The translations under genes were made by a program, and so were the position numbers. The notes beneath the pieces are model-generated. The model was not told the DNA's origin. It ran no database searches and was given only the letters and a program-made list of their open reading frames with translations. Shown in pieces: positions 18,950 through 27,790 of a DNA stretch of 64,000 nucleotides (position 1 is its first letter; each line of letters starts with the position of its first letter). Location of the stretch: NCBI RefSeq assembly GCF_003130705.1, contig NZ_CP021354.1:3472001-3536000 (forward strand), written 5' to 3'. Source of the DNA: Rhodococcus oxybenzonivorans (GTDB lineage Bacteria > Actinomycetota > Actinomycetes > Mycobacteriales > Mycobacteriaceae).

Positions 18950-20094
18950 GCACGCTGCCCCGACTCGTACCACCCTGCTCCCCGGAGGCCCCGGAATTGC
19001 GCGCCCTGCGCGAGGAGGTCCGGGAATTCCTCGACGACCAACGGGCCGCCGGCGCCTTCACCCCGCACGTCGACTGCTGGATCTCGGCCTGGGACGAGGA
19101 ATTCACCGCCGCCCTCGCCATACGCGGGTGGCTCGGGCTGACCGTCCCCGAAGAGTACGGCGGGCACGGGAAGTCCTTCCTCCACCGCTACGTGGTGACC
19201 GAGGAATTGCTCGCAGCCGGCGCACCGGTGGCCGCCCACTGGGTCGGTGACCGCCAGATCGCCCCGTCCCTGCTCAAGTACGGCACCGAAGGGCAACGCC
19301 ACGCTTTCCTGCCGGGCATCGTGCGCGGCGAGCGGTTCTTCGCGATCGGCATGAGCGAGCCCGACTCGGGCTCGGACCTGGCAAGTGCGCGTACACGCGC
19401 CGTTCGCGTCGAGGACGGCTGGCGGATCACCGGGACCAAAGTGTGGACCTCGGGTGCACACCGCTCCCACGCGCTCATGCTGCTCGCCCGAACCTCCCCG
19501 GTGGACCCGGAGCACCGGCACGCCGGTCTCAGCCAGTTCATCGTCGATCTGGACAGTCCCGGTCTGACCATCAGCCCGATCCACTGGATGAACGGTGAGC
19601 ACCACTTCAACGAGGTCTCCCTCGACGAGGTCTTCGTTCCCGACGACCGTGTCTTCGGGGAGATCGGCAACGGCTGGAAACAGGTGACCTCCGAGCTCGG
19701 ATTCGAGCGCAGCGGTCCCGAGCGGACACTGTCCACCTTCCCGGTGCTCGCCGGACTCGCCGACCGGATGGGGCGGGGGGAACTGCCTGCCGACCCCGCC
19801 CTGGGCCGGCTGGTCGCGCGCATCACCGGTGCCCGGCAGATGTCGGCCGCCGTCGCCGGACAGCTGCAGCGCCATCTTCCCGCCGACGTAGCGGCCGCCG
19901 TCGTGAAGGTACTGGGCACCACCACCGAAGGCGACATTGCGGACCTCGCGGACCTGCACTGTGACGACACCACGGACCCGGGGTTTCGCGACCTGGTCCA
20001 GACCGCCGTCGACCATCGGCCCGGGTTCACCATCCGGGGCGGAACCAACGAGATACTTCGCGGCGTGATCGCCCGAGAATTGGGGTTGCGATGA
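18946..20094 (+). CDS. Acyl-CoA dehydrogenase, FadE-like subunit 1
   Basis: A 382-aa flavoprotein desaturating an acyl-CoA. The FAD-contact motif appears as GMSEPDSGSDLA, with WRITGTKVWTSGAH following, and the C-terminal segment is IRGGTNEILRG. In MCAD-like enzymes a glutamate stands where this protein has glycine (RGGT instead of YEGT), so the catalytic base must lie elsewhere. This fits actinobacterial FadE pairs that work as heteromers. It is coupled to the genes on both sides by ATGA overlaps; the partner is the next gene. Confidence 0.87.
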   Translation: MSTLPRLVPPCSPEAPELRALREEVREFLDDQRAAGAFTPHVDCWISAWDEEFTAALAIRGWLGLTVPEEYGGHGKSFLHRYVVTEELLAAGAPVAAHWVGDRQIAPSLLKYGTEGQRHAFLPGIVRGERFFAIGMSEPDSGSDLASARTRAVRVEDGWRITGTKVWTSGAHRSHALMLLARTSPVDPEHRHAGLSQFIVDLDSPGLTISPIHWMNGEHHFNEVSLDEVFVPDDRVFGEIGNGWKQVTSELGFERSGPERTLSTFPVLAGLADRMGRGELPADPALGRLVARITGARQMSAAVAGQLQRHLPADVAAAVVKVLGTTTEGDIADLADLHCDDTTDPGFRDLVQTAVDHRPGFTIRGGTNEILRGVIARELGLR

Positions 20095-21116
20095 CCATCA
20101 CGACCGGCCAGGTCGACCAGGACCTGGTCACCTTGATGAACGACGTGTTCGGCGACTACGCCGAGCACCACCCGACATCGACGGACACCACCCTCGACCG
20201 GGAATTCTGGCGCCGTCTCGACGATCTCGGGCTCATACGACTGACCGGCCCGGAGGAGAGCGGTGGCAGCGGCGCCGACTGGCACACCGCCGCCGAACTG
20301 CTCTCCGCCGCTGTCCGGCACGCCGTCCGCGTCCCTCTGGCCGAGCACGACCTGCTGGCCTGCGCCGTGCTCGACGACGCCGGCCTTCCCGTAGACGATG
20401 CCGCACGCACCGTGACCGTCCTCGACGAACACGGGACAGCGACACGCGTGCCCTGGGCCAGCACGTCCGACAAGGTCGTGACCGTGTTCGAGTCCGGCGG
20501 AAAATGGTTGGTCGCGGACGTTCCCGTCGGAGACCTCGACGTCACGCCGGGCGCGAACCCCCTGGGCGAACCCCGGGACGACATCGCCGTGGACGTCAAC
20601 ACCCTCGCGGCGACGGAGGCCCCCGACGGACTGATCGAACGGCTGCGCCTGAAATCGGCGCTGGTGCGGGCGATCCAGGTCTGTGCCGCCTTGGACAAGA
20701 CCCTCGAGCTGACCGTGCAACACGCCAGCGTCCGAACCCAGTTCGGGCGGTCACTGTCCCGATTCCAGGCCGTGCAACACCTCATCGCGGACATGGCCGC
20801 CGAGGCCGCGCTCGCCCGCACGTCCACCGAAGCCGCGCTCACCGCCGCGGTCGCCACCGACTGGGCCGGTGCGAACGTTCCCTTCCTCGTCGCGACCGCA
20901 CGCTCCTGCACCGGTCACGGCGCCTCGGTCGTCGTCCGCAACGCCCACCAGGTGCACGGCGCGATCGGCACCACCCGCGAGCACCAACTGCACCACTTCA
21001 CCCGCCCCGCCCTCACATGGCGGGCAGAGTTCGGCTCCGTCCAACACTGGGACGACCAAGTCGCGCAGGCCGCGCTCAGCGCCCGAGATGATCTGTGGGG
21101 ACTGATCACACGCTGA
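20091..21116 (+). CDS. Acyl-CoA dehydrogenase, FadE-like subunit 2
   Basis: A 341-aa acyl-CoA dehydrogenase-like protein, shorter than usual and lacking the clear middle-domain FAD motif. The C-terminal helix domain is recognisable (RTQFGRSLSRFQAVQHLIADM, then QVHGAIGTTREHQLH). Such short partners form alpha2-beta2 complexes in mycobacterial sterol metabolism; the same is inferred here from the four-base overlap with the upstream gene. It is last in the BVMO operon, followed by a strong hairpin. Confidence 0.85.
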   Translation: MTITTGQVDQDLVTLMNDVFGDYAEHHPTSTDTTLDREFWRRLDDLGLIRLTGPEESGGSGADWHTAAELLSAAVRHAVRVPLAEHDLLACAVLDDAGLPVDDAARTVTVLDEHGTATRVPWASTSDKVVTVFESGGKWLVADVPVGDLDVTPGANPLGEPRDDIAVDVNTLAATEAPDGLIERLRLKSALVRAIQVCAALDKTLELTVQHASVRTQFGRSLSRFQAVQHLIADMAAEAALARTSTEAALTAAVATDWAGANVPFLVATARSCTGHGASVVVRNAHQVHGAIGTTREHQLHHFTRPALTWRAEFGSVQHWDDQVAQAALSARDDLWGLITR

Positions 21117-21165
21117 CCCGGCCTGCCCTGGGCACGTCGAACCACGGGCTGCGGCTGAACAACGA

Positions 21166-21208
21166 AACCGCCGTCACAACGGACGCCATGCCCGTTGCGA
21201 CGGCGGTT
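21166..21208 (+). terminator. Hairpin ending the BVMO operon
   Basis: A 17-bp stem with one mismatch (21166-21182 and 21192-21208) around a 9-nt loop, 50 bp after the last gene. There is no T-run, as usual in actinobacteria. From here to about 21479 no gene is seen. Confidence 0.65.
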
Positions 21209-21479
21209 CAGCTGGAGGCCAAGGGATCAGCTGCAGGTCAAGCGTTCCAGCAGGATTGACTCGTTGCGTGCCTTGGTGGCACTGCGCGCGTTGATTTTCA
21301 TGCAGATTGCAGAATCATCACTGCCGCTACTTAGAGCACCGGTGCATGCTCAACAACCGTTCATCGTCCGCTCAGCAGATCAACCACGTTTGCTCCGGCC
21401 CTTTCGGGCCTCGGGATGGGTGACAGTGTGATCGGTGCGGGCGATCCCGGCCGCGCACGTGTGAGCCTCCCCATTTAGT

Positions 21480-21503
21480 CAACTATATTGATCAATGTAG
21501 TTG
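21480..21503 (+). promoter_or_regulatory. Palindromic MarR operator
   Basis: A 24-bp near-perfect palindrome with half-site CAACTAyATTGA, centred on TGATCA, ends 12 bp before the marR start. It contains TATATT (21484-21489), which may be the -10 box, so repressor binding would block RNA polymerase. Confidence 0.7.
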
Positions 21504-21515
21504 TACGCTTTGCTC

Positions 21516-21944
21516 ATGATCACCGAAGAGGCCACCGCGCAAGTCCTGCGGGAAGCGCTGCGCCCAATCTGGCGGCAGCTCGCAACCGGCAGGACGATCT
21601 CCGTCGGTAAAATAGGTGTGCTCGGCTATCTGTCGAAGCACGGACGAACGTCCGCCTCGACACTCGCCACGGCCGAGAAGATCAGCCCCCAAGCAATCGC
21701 AACGACAGTGCGCGAACTCGAGAATCTCGGCCTCATCGTGCGTACCCCAGACGAGCAGGATCGACGCCGAATCTGGATCGAGCTCACCGATGCCGGTCGC
21801 GAGAGGCTGGCGCAGGAGCGGTCTAAAGGTTTGGAGTGGCTCGAACACGCCATCGCGGAACGGCTGACCGTCGAGGAGAAGAAGACTCTCGACTCCATCG
21901 TTCCGATTCTGCGCAAGTTGGCGGACGATGCCCCAGTCGACTGA
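21516..21944 (+). CDS. MarR-family transcriptional regulator
   Basis: A 142-aa winged-helix regulator. The recognition region (KHGRTSASTLATAEKISPQAIATTVRELENLGLI) and the wing (RTPDEQDRRRIWIELTDAGRE) are textbook MarR. The start ATG 21516 is preferred; it has no clear ribosome-binding site and lies right after the palindromic operator, so the mRNA may be leaderless or nearly so. The end overlaps the MFS gene by 17 bp, so it most likely represses itself and the exporter. Confidence 0.9.
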   Translation: MITEEATAQVLREALRPIWRQLATGRTISVGKIGVLGYLSKHGRTSASTLATAEKISPQAIATTVRELENLGLIVRTPDEQDRRRIWIELTDAGRERLAQERSKGLEWLEHAIAERLTVEEKKTLDSIVPILRKLADDAPVD

Positions 21945-23364
21945 GTCCACAACGGGTCCCCGGTTACTGCCGGCCCTGGCGTATGCCGCCCTGACGACCG
22001 CGGTCGTCAGTTCACTCGGCATGCTCCTGGTGCCCACCATCTCCCACGACATGCACGTCGAGGTGAGCACCGGCCAATGGATGCTCACCGTCAACCTCCT
22101 CGTCGGGGCGGTCGCAACACCCATCATGGGACGGCTGAGCGACGGACCCCACAAAAAGCGCCTGCTCCTGTTCTCCCTGACCACGATCCTCGTCGGTTCG
22201 ATCGTCGCGGCCACGGCTCCCAACTTCACCGTCTTCCTGATCGGGCGCGCGTTGCAGGGACTCACCTACGGGATCGTTCCGGTGACGATCGCTCTGGCCC
22301 GCCGCTATCTTCCCGAGAACAAGGCCCGGCTCGGCATCTCCAGCCTGTCGGTAACGGTCACGACAGGCCTGGGACTCGGATACCCTCTGACCGGCATCCT
22401 TGCCGACCTTTTCGGGTTCCGTTTCGCCTTCTGGTTCGCGGCGCTGTTCCTGATCACCACCATCCTCGTAGTCTGGCGTGTCGTTCCCGCGGGCCCCGAC
22501 GAGCGGGCACCACGCAACAGACTCGACGTCCCGGGCGCCCTGCTGGTCGGCACCGGACTCGCGTCCCTCCTCGTCGCCGTCAGCGAAGGCTCCCGGTGGG
22601 GCTGGGACTCGCCGTGGACCATCGGATTCTTCGCCGGTGCGGCCACACTGCTGACGGCGTGGTCCCTCGTCGAACTGCGAACCCCGTACCCGCTGATCAA
22701 CCTGCGAGTCCTGCGCAACAGTGACGTTCTGGTCGCGAACAGCACCGCAATCGGCCTCGGCGCCGCAATGTACATCGGACTCTCGATCGGCAGCCTCATC
22801 GCCCAGGCGCCCACCTCCACCGGATACGGCATCGCGCTACCCCTGTTCTGGGCCGGATTCGTGATGCTCCCCTTGTCGGTCGCGAGCTTCGGCGCGAACC
22901 GGCTCGTGCGCGCCCTCTCGCACCGAATACGGATGAGGACTCTGCTGCTCGTCGGCGCCGGGCTGGTGACAGCCTCGAGCGCACTTCTCTGGGTGGCCCA
23001 CGACGCGTTGTGGGAAATCCTGATCGGTATGTTCGGGTTCGGACTGGGGATGGGCATGACGTACGCGGCGATGCCGGCCCTGATCGCCCGGAGCGTGGCC
23101 GACACCGAACTCGGCAGCGCCGTGAGCTTCAACCAGGTGCTGCGCACCGTCGGCGGCTCATTCGGCAGCGCCCTCGCGGGTGCGGTGCTCGCCGCGAACC
23201 TGGCACCGAACCTACTTCCCACCGAAGGCGGGATCAAGCTCGCCCTTGCCGTGGGTGCCATCGGGTGCGCGGTCGTCTTCGCCGCACTCCTCGTCAATCA
23301 CGTGATGTCGCGTCCGCCGACCCCGACGTCGGAGCCGGCGGACGCGCGTGTCAGTCGGGGCTAG
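21928..23364 (+). CDS. MFS drug:H+ antiporter (DHA2/EmrB-QacA type)
   Basis: A 478-aa membrane protein with about 14 predicted helices. The motif-A loop reads GRLSDGPHKKRLLL, and motif C is seen in GLGLGYPLTGILAD. The length and helix number fit the 14-TMS DHA2 group of exporters of toxic organics. It is translationally coupled to marR. The 3' end overlaps the convergent thiolase gene by four bases. The substrate is unknown, though efflux of a toxic catabolic intermediate is plausible from the setting. Confidence 0.88.
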   Translation: MPQSTESTTGPRLLPALAYAALTTAVVSSLGMLLVPTISHDMHVEVSTGQWMLTVNLLVGAVATPIMGRLSDGPHKKRLLLFSLTTILVGSIVAATAPNFTVFLIGRALQGLTYGIVPVTIALARRYLPENKARLGISSLSVTVTTGLGLGYPLTGILADLFGFRFAFWFAALFLITTILVVWRVVPAGPDERAPRNRLDVPGALLVGTGLASLLVAVSEGSRWGWDSPWTIGFFAGAATLLTAWSLVELRTPYPLINLRVLRNSDVLVANSTAIGLGAAMYIGLSIGSLIAQAPTSTGYGIALPLFWAGFVMLPLSVASFGANRLVRALSHRIRMRTLLLVGAGLVTASSALLWVAHDALWEILIGMFGFGLGMGMTYAAMPALIARSVADTELGSAVSFNQVLRTVGGSFGSALAGAVLAANLAPNLLPTEGGIKLALAVGAIGCAVVFAALLVNHVMSRPPTPTSEPADARVSRG

Positions 23365-24557
23365 GCGCCTTCGATGATGGCGGCCATTCCCTGCCCGCCT
23401 CCGATGCACATCGTGACGAGCGCCTTGCCGCCGCCGCGTCGCCGCAGTTCATGCAGCGCGGTGGTCGTCATTCGGGCACCGGTCGCGCCGATCGGGTGTC
23501 CGAGCGAGATCCCGGACCCGTTGACGTTGAGGCGGTCGCGGTCCTCGAATCCCCATTCCTTCAGAACGCCGAGCACCTGGCACGCGAAAGCTTCGTTCAG
23601 CTCGATCAGCGTGAAGTCGTCGAAGCTCGCACCGGTCCTGCGGAACAGCTTCGACGTGGCCGCGACCGGACCGAGGCCCATCAGCGCCGGTTCGCACCCG
23701 GCGGCGGACCACCCGGTGAGGAAACCCATCGGCTCGAGCCCGAGTTCGTCGAGTTGATCCTCGGCCACAACGAGCATCGACGACGCCGCATCGTTCTGCT
23801 GGCTCGCGTTGCCCGCGGTGACGACACCGTCCGGGAGCGCACTGCGCAGGCGCGCCAGCGTCTCCGGCGTGGTTTCCGGGCGGATACCCTCGTCCCTGGA
23901 GACGACGGAGACATTGCCCTTCCGGTCGGTGATCTTGACCTCGATCACCTCGTCGTCGAACTTGCCTGTCTCCCAAGCGGCGTGGGCCTTGGCGTGGCTT
24001 TCGGCGGCGAACGCGTCCGACTCCTCACGGCCGATCCCACACCGTGTCGCGACGTTCTCAGCGGTCTCGATCATGCCGCTGATCTTCCCGAACCGCCATT
24101 CCGGCTGGGAGCGTTCCCGCCCGCGGTCGAGGCGGTCGTACAGGTTCAGCGATCCGGCGCGGGTCCCCCAGCGGGCACCGGTGGTGTAGTGCTCGATGTT
24201 GCTCATCGACTCGACGCCACCGGCGAGCACCACGTCGGCTGCGCCGGTCTGCACCATCATCGACGCCGTCACGAGGGCTTGCAGGCCCGTGCCGCACCGG
24301 CGGTCGGTCTGCAATCCGGCGACGCTGATCGGCAGTCCTGCCTCGAGGGCGGCCCACCGGCCGATGCACGGGGCCTCGGAGTTGGCGTACGACTGTCCCA
24401 TCACGACGTCTTCGATGAGGATCGGGTCGATCCCGGACCGCGCCACGGTCTCCTTGATCACGGTGGCGGCCAACGTCTCTGCCGGGACGCCGCGCAGTGC
24501 GCCGCCGAAACGGCCGACCGCGGTGCGGACCGGGGCGACCAGTGCTGCTCTTCGCAT
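23361..24557 (-). CDS. Thiolase (acetyl-CoA acyltransferase type)
   Basis: A 398-aa thiolase completing a beta-oxidation round by CoA-dependent cleavage. The acylated cysteine is C88 in DRRCGTGLQA; the NEAFA, GHPIG and CIGGGQG motifs with the second histidine and cysteine are present. The start is ATG 24557, nine bases after AGGA; the frame extends to 24593 without a better site. It lies 55 bp downstream of an acyl-CoA dehydrogenase on the same strand, making a two-gene operon. SNIEHYTTGARWG and similar motifs fit the degradative class, not the biosynthetic PhaA role. Confidence 0.92.
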   Translation of the reverse strand: MRRAALVAPVRTAVGRFGGALRGVPAETLAATVIKETVARSGIDPILIEDVVMGQSYANSEAPCIGRWAALEAGLPISVAGLQTDRRCGTGLQALVTASMMVQTGAADVVLAGGVESMSNIEHYTTGARWGTRAGSLNLYDRLDRGRERSQPEWRFGKISGMIETAENVATRCGIGREESDAFAAESHAKAHAAWETGKFDDEVIEVKITDRKGNVSVVSRDEGIRPETTPETLARLRSALPDGVVTAGNASQQNDAASSMLVVAEDQLDELGLEPMGFLTGWSAAGCEPALMGLGPVAATSKLFRRTGASFDDFTLIELNEAFACQVLGVLKEWGFEDRDRLNVNGSGISLGHPIGATGARMTTTALHELRRRGGGKALVTMCIGGGQGMAAIIEGA

Positions 24558-24612
24558 GTGACTTTTCCTTGTCTCAGGGAACCAGGGCCCCACAGATCAC
24601 TTGTGTACGGGT

Positions 24613-25782
24613 TCAGAGTGCTTTCTTGGCTTCGCGGACGAGGCCGCCGCCAATGATCAGACGCTGGATCTCGCTGGTGCCCTCGTAGAGGCGAAGCAAG
24701 CGGATGTCGCGATAGATGCGTTCGACCGCAACACCTCTCATGTATCCGCTACCACCATGGACCTGCACCGCGAGGTCGGCGACCTTGCCGGCCATTTCCG
24801 TGCAGTACAACTTCGCCACGGACGGGGCGATGCGACGGTCCTCACCGCTGACGTACTTCTGTGCCGCCTCCCGCACCAGCGCGCGGCCCGCGGACACACC
24901 CACCTGCTGGTCAGCGAGCATGGCCTGCACCAGCTGGAAGTCGCCGATCGGAGTGCCACCCTGCTTCGTGACCGCCGCGAACGACACGGACTCATCGAGC
25001 GCGCGCTGTGCACTGCCGACGGCGAGGGCCGCGATGTGCACCCGACCCCGGGCAAGGGAGGTCATAGCGGCCCGGTAGCCGGCCTCTTCACTGCCGCCGA
25101 TCAGGGCAGATTCGGGGACGGTGACGTCGTCGAACGCAACCTCTGCGGTCCAGGCACCCTCCTGGCCCATCTTCTTGTCTTTCGGACCGACCACGACACC
25201 GGCGGTGTCGGCCGGAACGAGGAACACCGCGATCCCGGTGCCGGTCTCGTCGGCGGGACGGGTGCGGGCAAACACGACGAACAGATCGGCCAACGGTGCG
25301 TTGGTGATGAACCGCTTGGTGCCGTTGATCGTCCACGTGCCGTCTTTCAGGGTCGCGCGGGTGGTCAGGCCCGCCGGGTTCGATCCTGCCTCCGCTTCGG
25401 TCAGCGCGAACGACGCGACAACCTCACCCGACGCGATCCGCTCGAGCCATTCCGACTTCTGCTCGTCGGTACCGAAGTTCACCAGCACCTGACCGGCGAT
25501 CCCATTATTGGTACCGAACATCGACCGCAATGCCAGGCTCGTGTACCCGAACTCCATCGCCAGTTCCACGTCCTGCGTGAGGTCGAGCCCGAGGCCGCCC
25601 CACTGCTGCGGAATGGCGTACCCGAACAGACCCATCTCCGCCGCCTTACGGCGAACGTCGTCCGGGATCACATCCTTTTCCGCGATTTCACTTTCCCTCG
25701 GAATTACTTCCTTCTGAATGAATGTTCTCGTCTGCGCGAGAATGTCCTTGAAGTCTTCATCACTCACTTCGCGTTCAGCCAT
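24613..25782 (-). CDS. Acyl-CoA dehydrogenase
   Basis: A 389-aa flavoprotein. It carries FALTEAEAGSNPAG (FAD contacts), WTINGTKRFITNAP, and the catalytic glutamate in RLYEGTSEIQRLIIG near the C-terminus. The length is typical of short/medium-chain enzymes. It is the first gene of an operon with the thiolase. The divergent FabG-like SDR at 26135 could supply the 3-hydroxyacyl-CoA dehydrogenase step, so only a hydratase is missing locally. The ribosome-binding site is weak. Confidence 0.92.
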   Translation of the reverse strand: MAEREVSDEDFKDILAQTRTFIQKEVIPRESEIAEKDVIPDDVRRKAAEMGLFGYAIPQQWGGLGLDLTQDVELAMEFGYTSLALRSMFGTNNGIAGQVLVNFGTDEQKSEWLERIASGEVVASFALTEAEAGSNPAGLTTRATLKDGTWTINGTKRFITNAPLADLFVVFARTRPADETGTGIAVFLVPADTAGVVVGPKDKKMGQEGAWTAEVAFDDVTVPESALIGGSEEAGYRAAMTSLARGRVHIAALAVGSAQRALDESVSFAAVTKQGGTPIGDFQLVQAMLADQQVGVSAGRALVREAAQKYVSGEDRRIAPSVAKLYCTEMAGKVADLAVQVHGGSGYMRGVAVERIYRDIRLLRLYEGTSEIQRLIIGGGLVREAKKAL

Positions 25783-25950
25783 GACGGTGAATATCCAGCA
25801 AGCCCGGCCCTGGTGTCAAGTACGGGCCGTGCGCGGAAACGTGCTGCACAGAGGGCCTTCCGACACATAGGAAGTGGTTAACTCTCGGTTTCCTCGAGGG
25901 TCTTTGACCGCAGCGGATAAGAGCGCTTGAATAAGTAGCAAGCTCCGGGC

Positions 25951-26010
25951 GAAATACTCGTCTCAGACGATTCGCGAACGAAACTTTTCATCTAGAGAGA
26001 CGAGATATTC
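25951..26010. promoter_or_regulatory. Inverted repeat between acyl-CoA dehydrogenase and SDR genes
   Basis: The 14-bp arms GAAATACTCGTCTC (25951-25964) and GAGACGAGATATTC (25997-26010) match at 12 of 14 positions as an inverted pair 32 bp apart, in the 350-bp divergent promoter region 25783-26134. They could be two operator sites for a regulator of both transcripts; the adjacent LysR is a candidate. The rest of the region shows no gene. Confidence 0.4.
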
Positions 26011-26134
26011 CCGGACAGCTTCCGGATCCACGGTGGTGCGGCTACTCCGAGTTGGGTCGCCTCATACGAGAGGCACCGTTCTTTCTCATCGGTGAGGGCA
26101 CCCACCCCGTACACCTACGAACTTAGGGAAACAC

Positions 26135-26878
26135 ATGACACTCCTCGAGGGGCGGGTCGCCGTCGTCACCGGCGCGGCTCAGGGCATCGGTTTCGAGATG
26201 GCCCGCAAGTTTGCGAGCGAGGGCGCCTCTGTCGTTCTCGGCGACATGCACGCCGACAACGTCAAGGCCGCCGCCGGAAAGCTGGAGGCCGACGGCTTCC
26301 AGGCTGTCGCCGTCGCATGCGACGTGACCGATCCGGATCAAATGCAGAACCTCGGGAAGAAGGCGCTCGACGCGTTCGGCGGAATGGACGTCTGGGTCAA
26401 CAATGCAGGCATCACCCGCGACGCGACGCTGCGCAAGATGTCGCTGGCCGATTTCCGCGCGGTCATCGACGTGCACTTGCAGGGTGCGTGGCTGGGCACC
26501 CAGATCGCGTCGATCGCGATGCGGGAGGCCGGCAAGGGGTCGATCGTCAACATCTCGTCGATTTCGGGCAAGGTCGGCCTGGTCGGGCAGACCAACTACA
26601 GCGCCGCGAAGGCCGGCATGGTGGGTCTGACCAAGGCGGCCGCGAAAGAACTCGCCCACCTCGGAGTCCGGGTCAACGCGATCCAGCCCGGCGTGGTGAA
26701 CACCGACATGATCCGCGCCCTGCGCGCCGACATCCTCGAGGCGAAGCTGAAGGAGGTTCCGATGGGACGCGGCGCCGAACCAGAAGAGATCGCCAACGTC
26801 GCCTTGTTCCTGGCCTCCGATCTGTCCAGCTACATGACGGGCACCGTCCTCGAAGTCACCGGCGGACGCCACATCTGA
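26135..26878 (+). CDS. FabG-like SDR, 3-oxoacyl reductase or 3-hydroxyacyl-CoA dehydrogenase
   Basis: A 247-aa classical [11 protein letters not shown] is the cofactor loop, NNAGI the structural motif, and the catalytic set is S in NISSISG and YSAAK. The C-terminal [13 protein letters not shown] is FabG-like. The start ATG 26135 follows AGGGAAACAC. Being divergent from the acyl-CoA dehydrogenase/thiolase operon and far from any fatty-acid synthesis gene, it more likely oxidises a 3-hydroxyacyl-CoA or makes a PHA monomer than serves the ACP pathway. A LysR gene follows after 42 bp. Confidence 0.88.
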   Translation: MTLLEGRVAVVTGAAQGIGFEMARKFASEGASVVLGDMHADNVKAAAGKLEADGFQAVAVACDVTDPDQMQNLGKKALDAFGGMDVWVNNAGITRDATLRKMSLADFRAVIDVHLQGAWLGTQIASIAMREAGKGSIVNISSISGKVGLVGQTNYSAAKAGMVGLTKAAAKELAHLGVRVNAIQPGVVNTDMIRALRADILEAKLKEVPMGRGAEPEEIANVALFLASDLSSYMTGTVLEVTGGRHI

Positions 26879-26920
26879 CAACCAGCCGATCAGTCGCCCC
26901 TGAGGCAGTACTCTGCACGG

Positions 26921-27790
26921 GTGGAGTCGCGACACGTCGAATACTTCCTCGCCACCGTCGACAACGACGGCTTTGCGCTCGCGGCCGAGGCCCTGGGCGT
27001 CACCAAGCCGTCGTTGTCGAAGGGACTGCGCAACCTCGAACGTGACCTCGGTGCCGAATTGTTCCACCGCGTGGGCCGCGGTCTCGTGCTCAGCGCGGCG
27101 GGAAAGGCGTTCGTCGGTCCGGCCCGGCAGATTGTGCGAGACCTGGTGGCCGCCGAGAGCTCGTTCGTCGACGTCTCGGGACTGCCGCGCGGGCGACTCG
27201 ACATCTGCGCCTCGGCACACGTTGCCGAAGGCCCTGTCACCAAGCTGATCGGATCATTCCGCACACAGTATCCCGGTGTGGTCGTCCGGCTCGCAGACCT
27301 GCGACCGGTCGACGTCATCGGGTCACTGATCCGGGACGGGCATTGCGAAATAGCCTTCAGTCATCTCCCTTTTGGCGCAGCAGGGTTGACAACACGGGCA
27401 CTTGGATTCCACGAATACTGGCTGGTGGTCCCCCCGAACGCCGAAATAGACTGGCGGGAACCGTTCCCCCTCGACGATCTCCCAAAGATCCCGGTGGTGG
27501 GACTGCCCAAGGAATCGTCGGCGCGCACGGTGATCGAGAAGGCGTTGCAGGCGGCAGGGAGCCGGACGGTCATGTCGGCCGTCGTCGAGCAGCGAGAAGC
27601 CGTCGGCGCTTTCGTCGTCCAGGGAATAGGAATGTCGTTCATGGAACGTACCAATGCGGAACGGGCCGCAGTCGGCGGCGCCCGAATCTGCCCCCTCGAC
27701 CCACCGATCACCGCCCCCTACGGGGTGATCTACGACGAAGCACGACTGTCTCCGGCAGGACGCGCATTCCTCGACACGCTCGCGCCCTGA
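26921..27790 (+). CDS. LysR-family transcriptional regulator
   Basis: A 289-aa LTTR. The N-terminal helix-turn-helix reads EYFLATVDNDGFALAAEALGVTKPSLSKGLRNLE, and the effector domain follows from about residue 90. The start is GTG 26921. It lies directly behind the FabG-like SDR in the same direction and is a candidate regulator of that gene and the divergent dehydrogenase/thiolase operon. Its 3' end overlaps the convergent LysR gene by 61 bp. Confidence 0.9.
   Translation: MESRHVEYFLATVDNDGFALAAEALGVTKPSLSKGLRNLERDLGAELFHRVGRGLVLSAAGKAFVGPARQIVRDLVAAESSFVDVSGLPRGRLDICASAHVAEGPVTKLIGSFRTQYPGVVVRLADLRPVDVIGSLIRDGHCEIAFSHLPFGAAGLTTRALGFHEYWLVVPPNAEIDWREPFPLDDLPKIPVVGLPKESSARTVIEKALQAAGSRTVMSAVVEQREAVGAFVVQGIGMSFMERTNAERAAVGGARICPLDPPITAPYGVIYDEARLSPAGRAFLDTLAP

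Noticed and set aside
23010..24656. A 548-aa plus-strand frame across the thiolase
   Set aside because: It spans the end of the MFS gene and the whole antisense of the thiolase without any domain; a codon-bias artefact.
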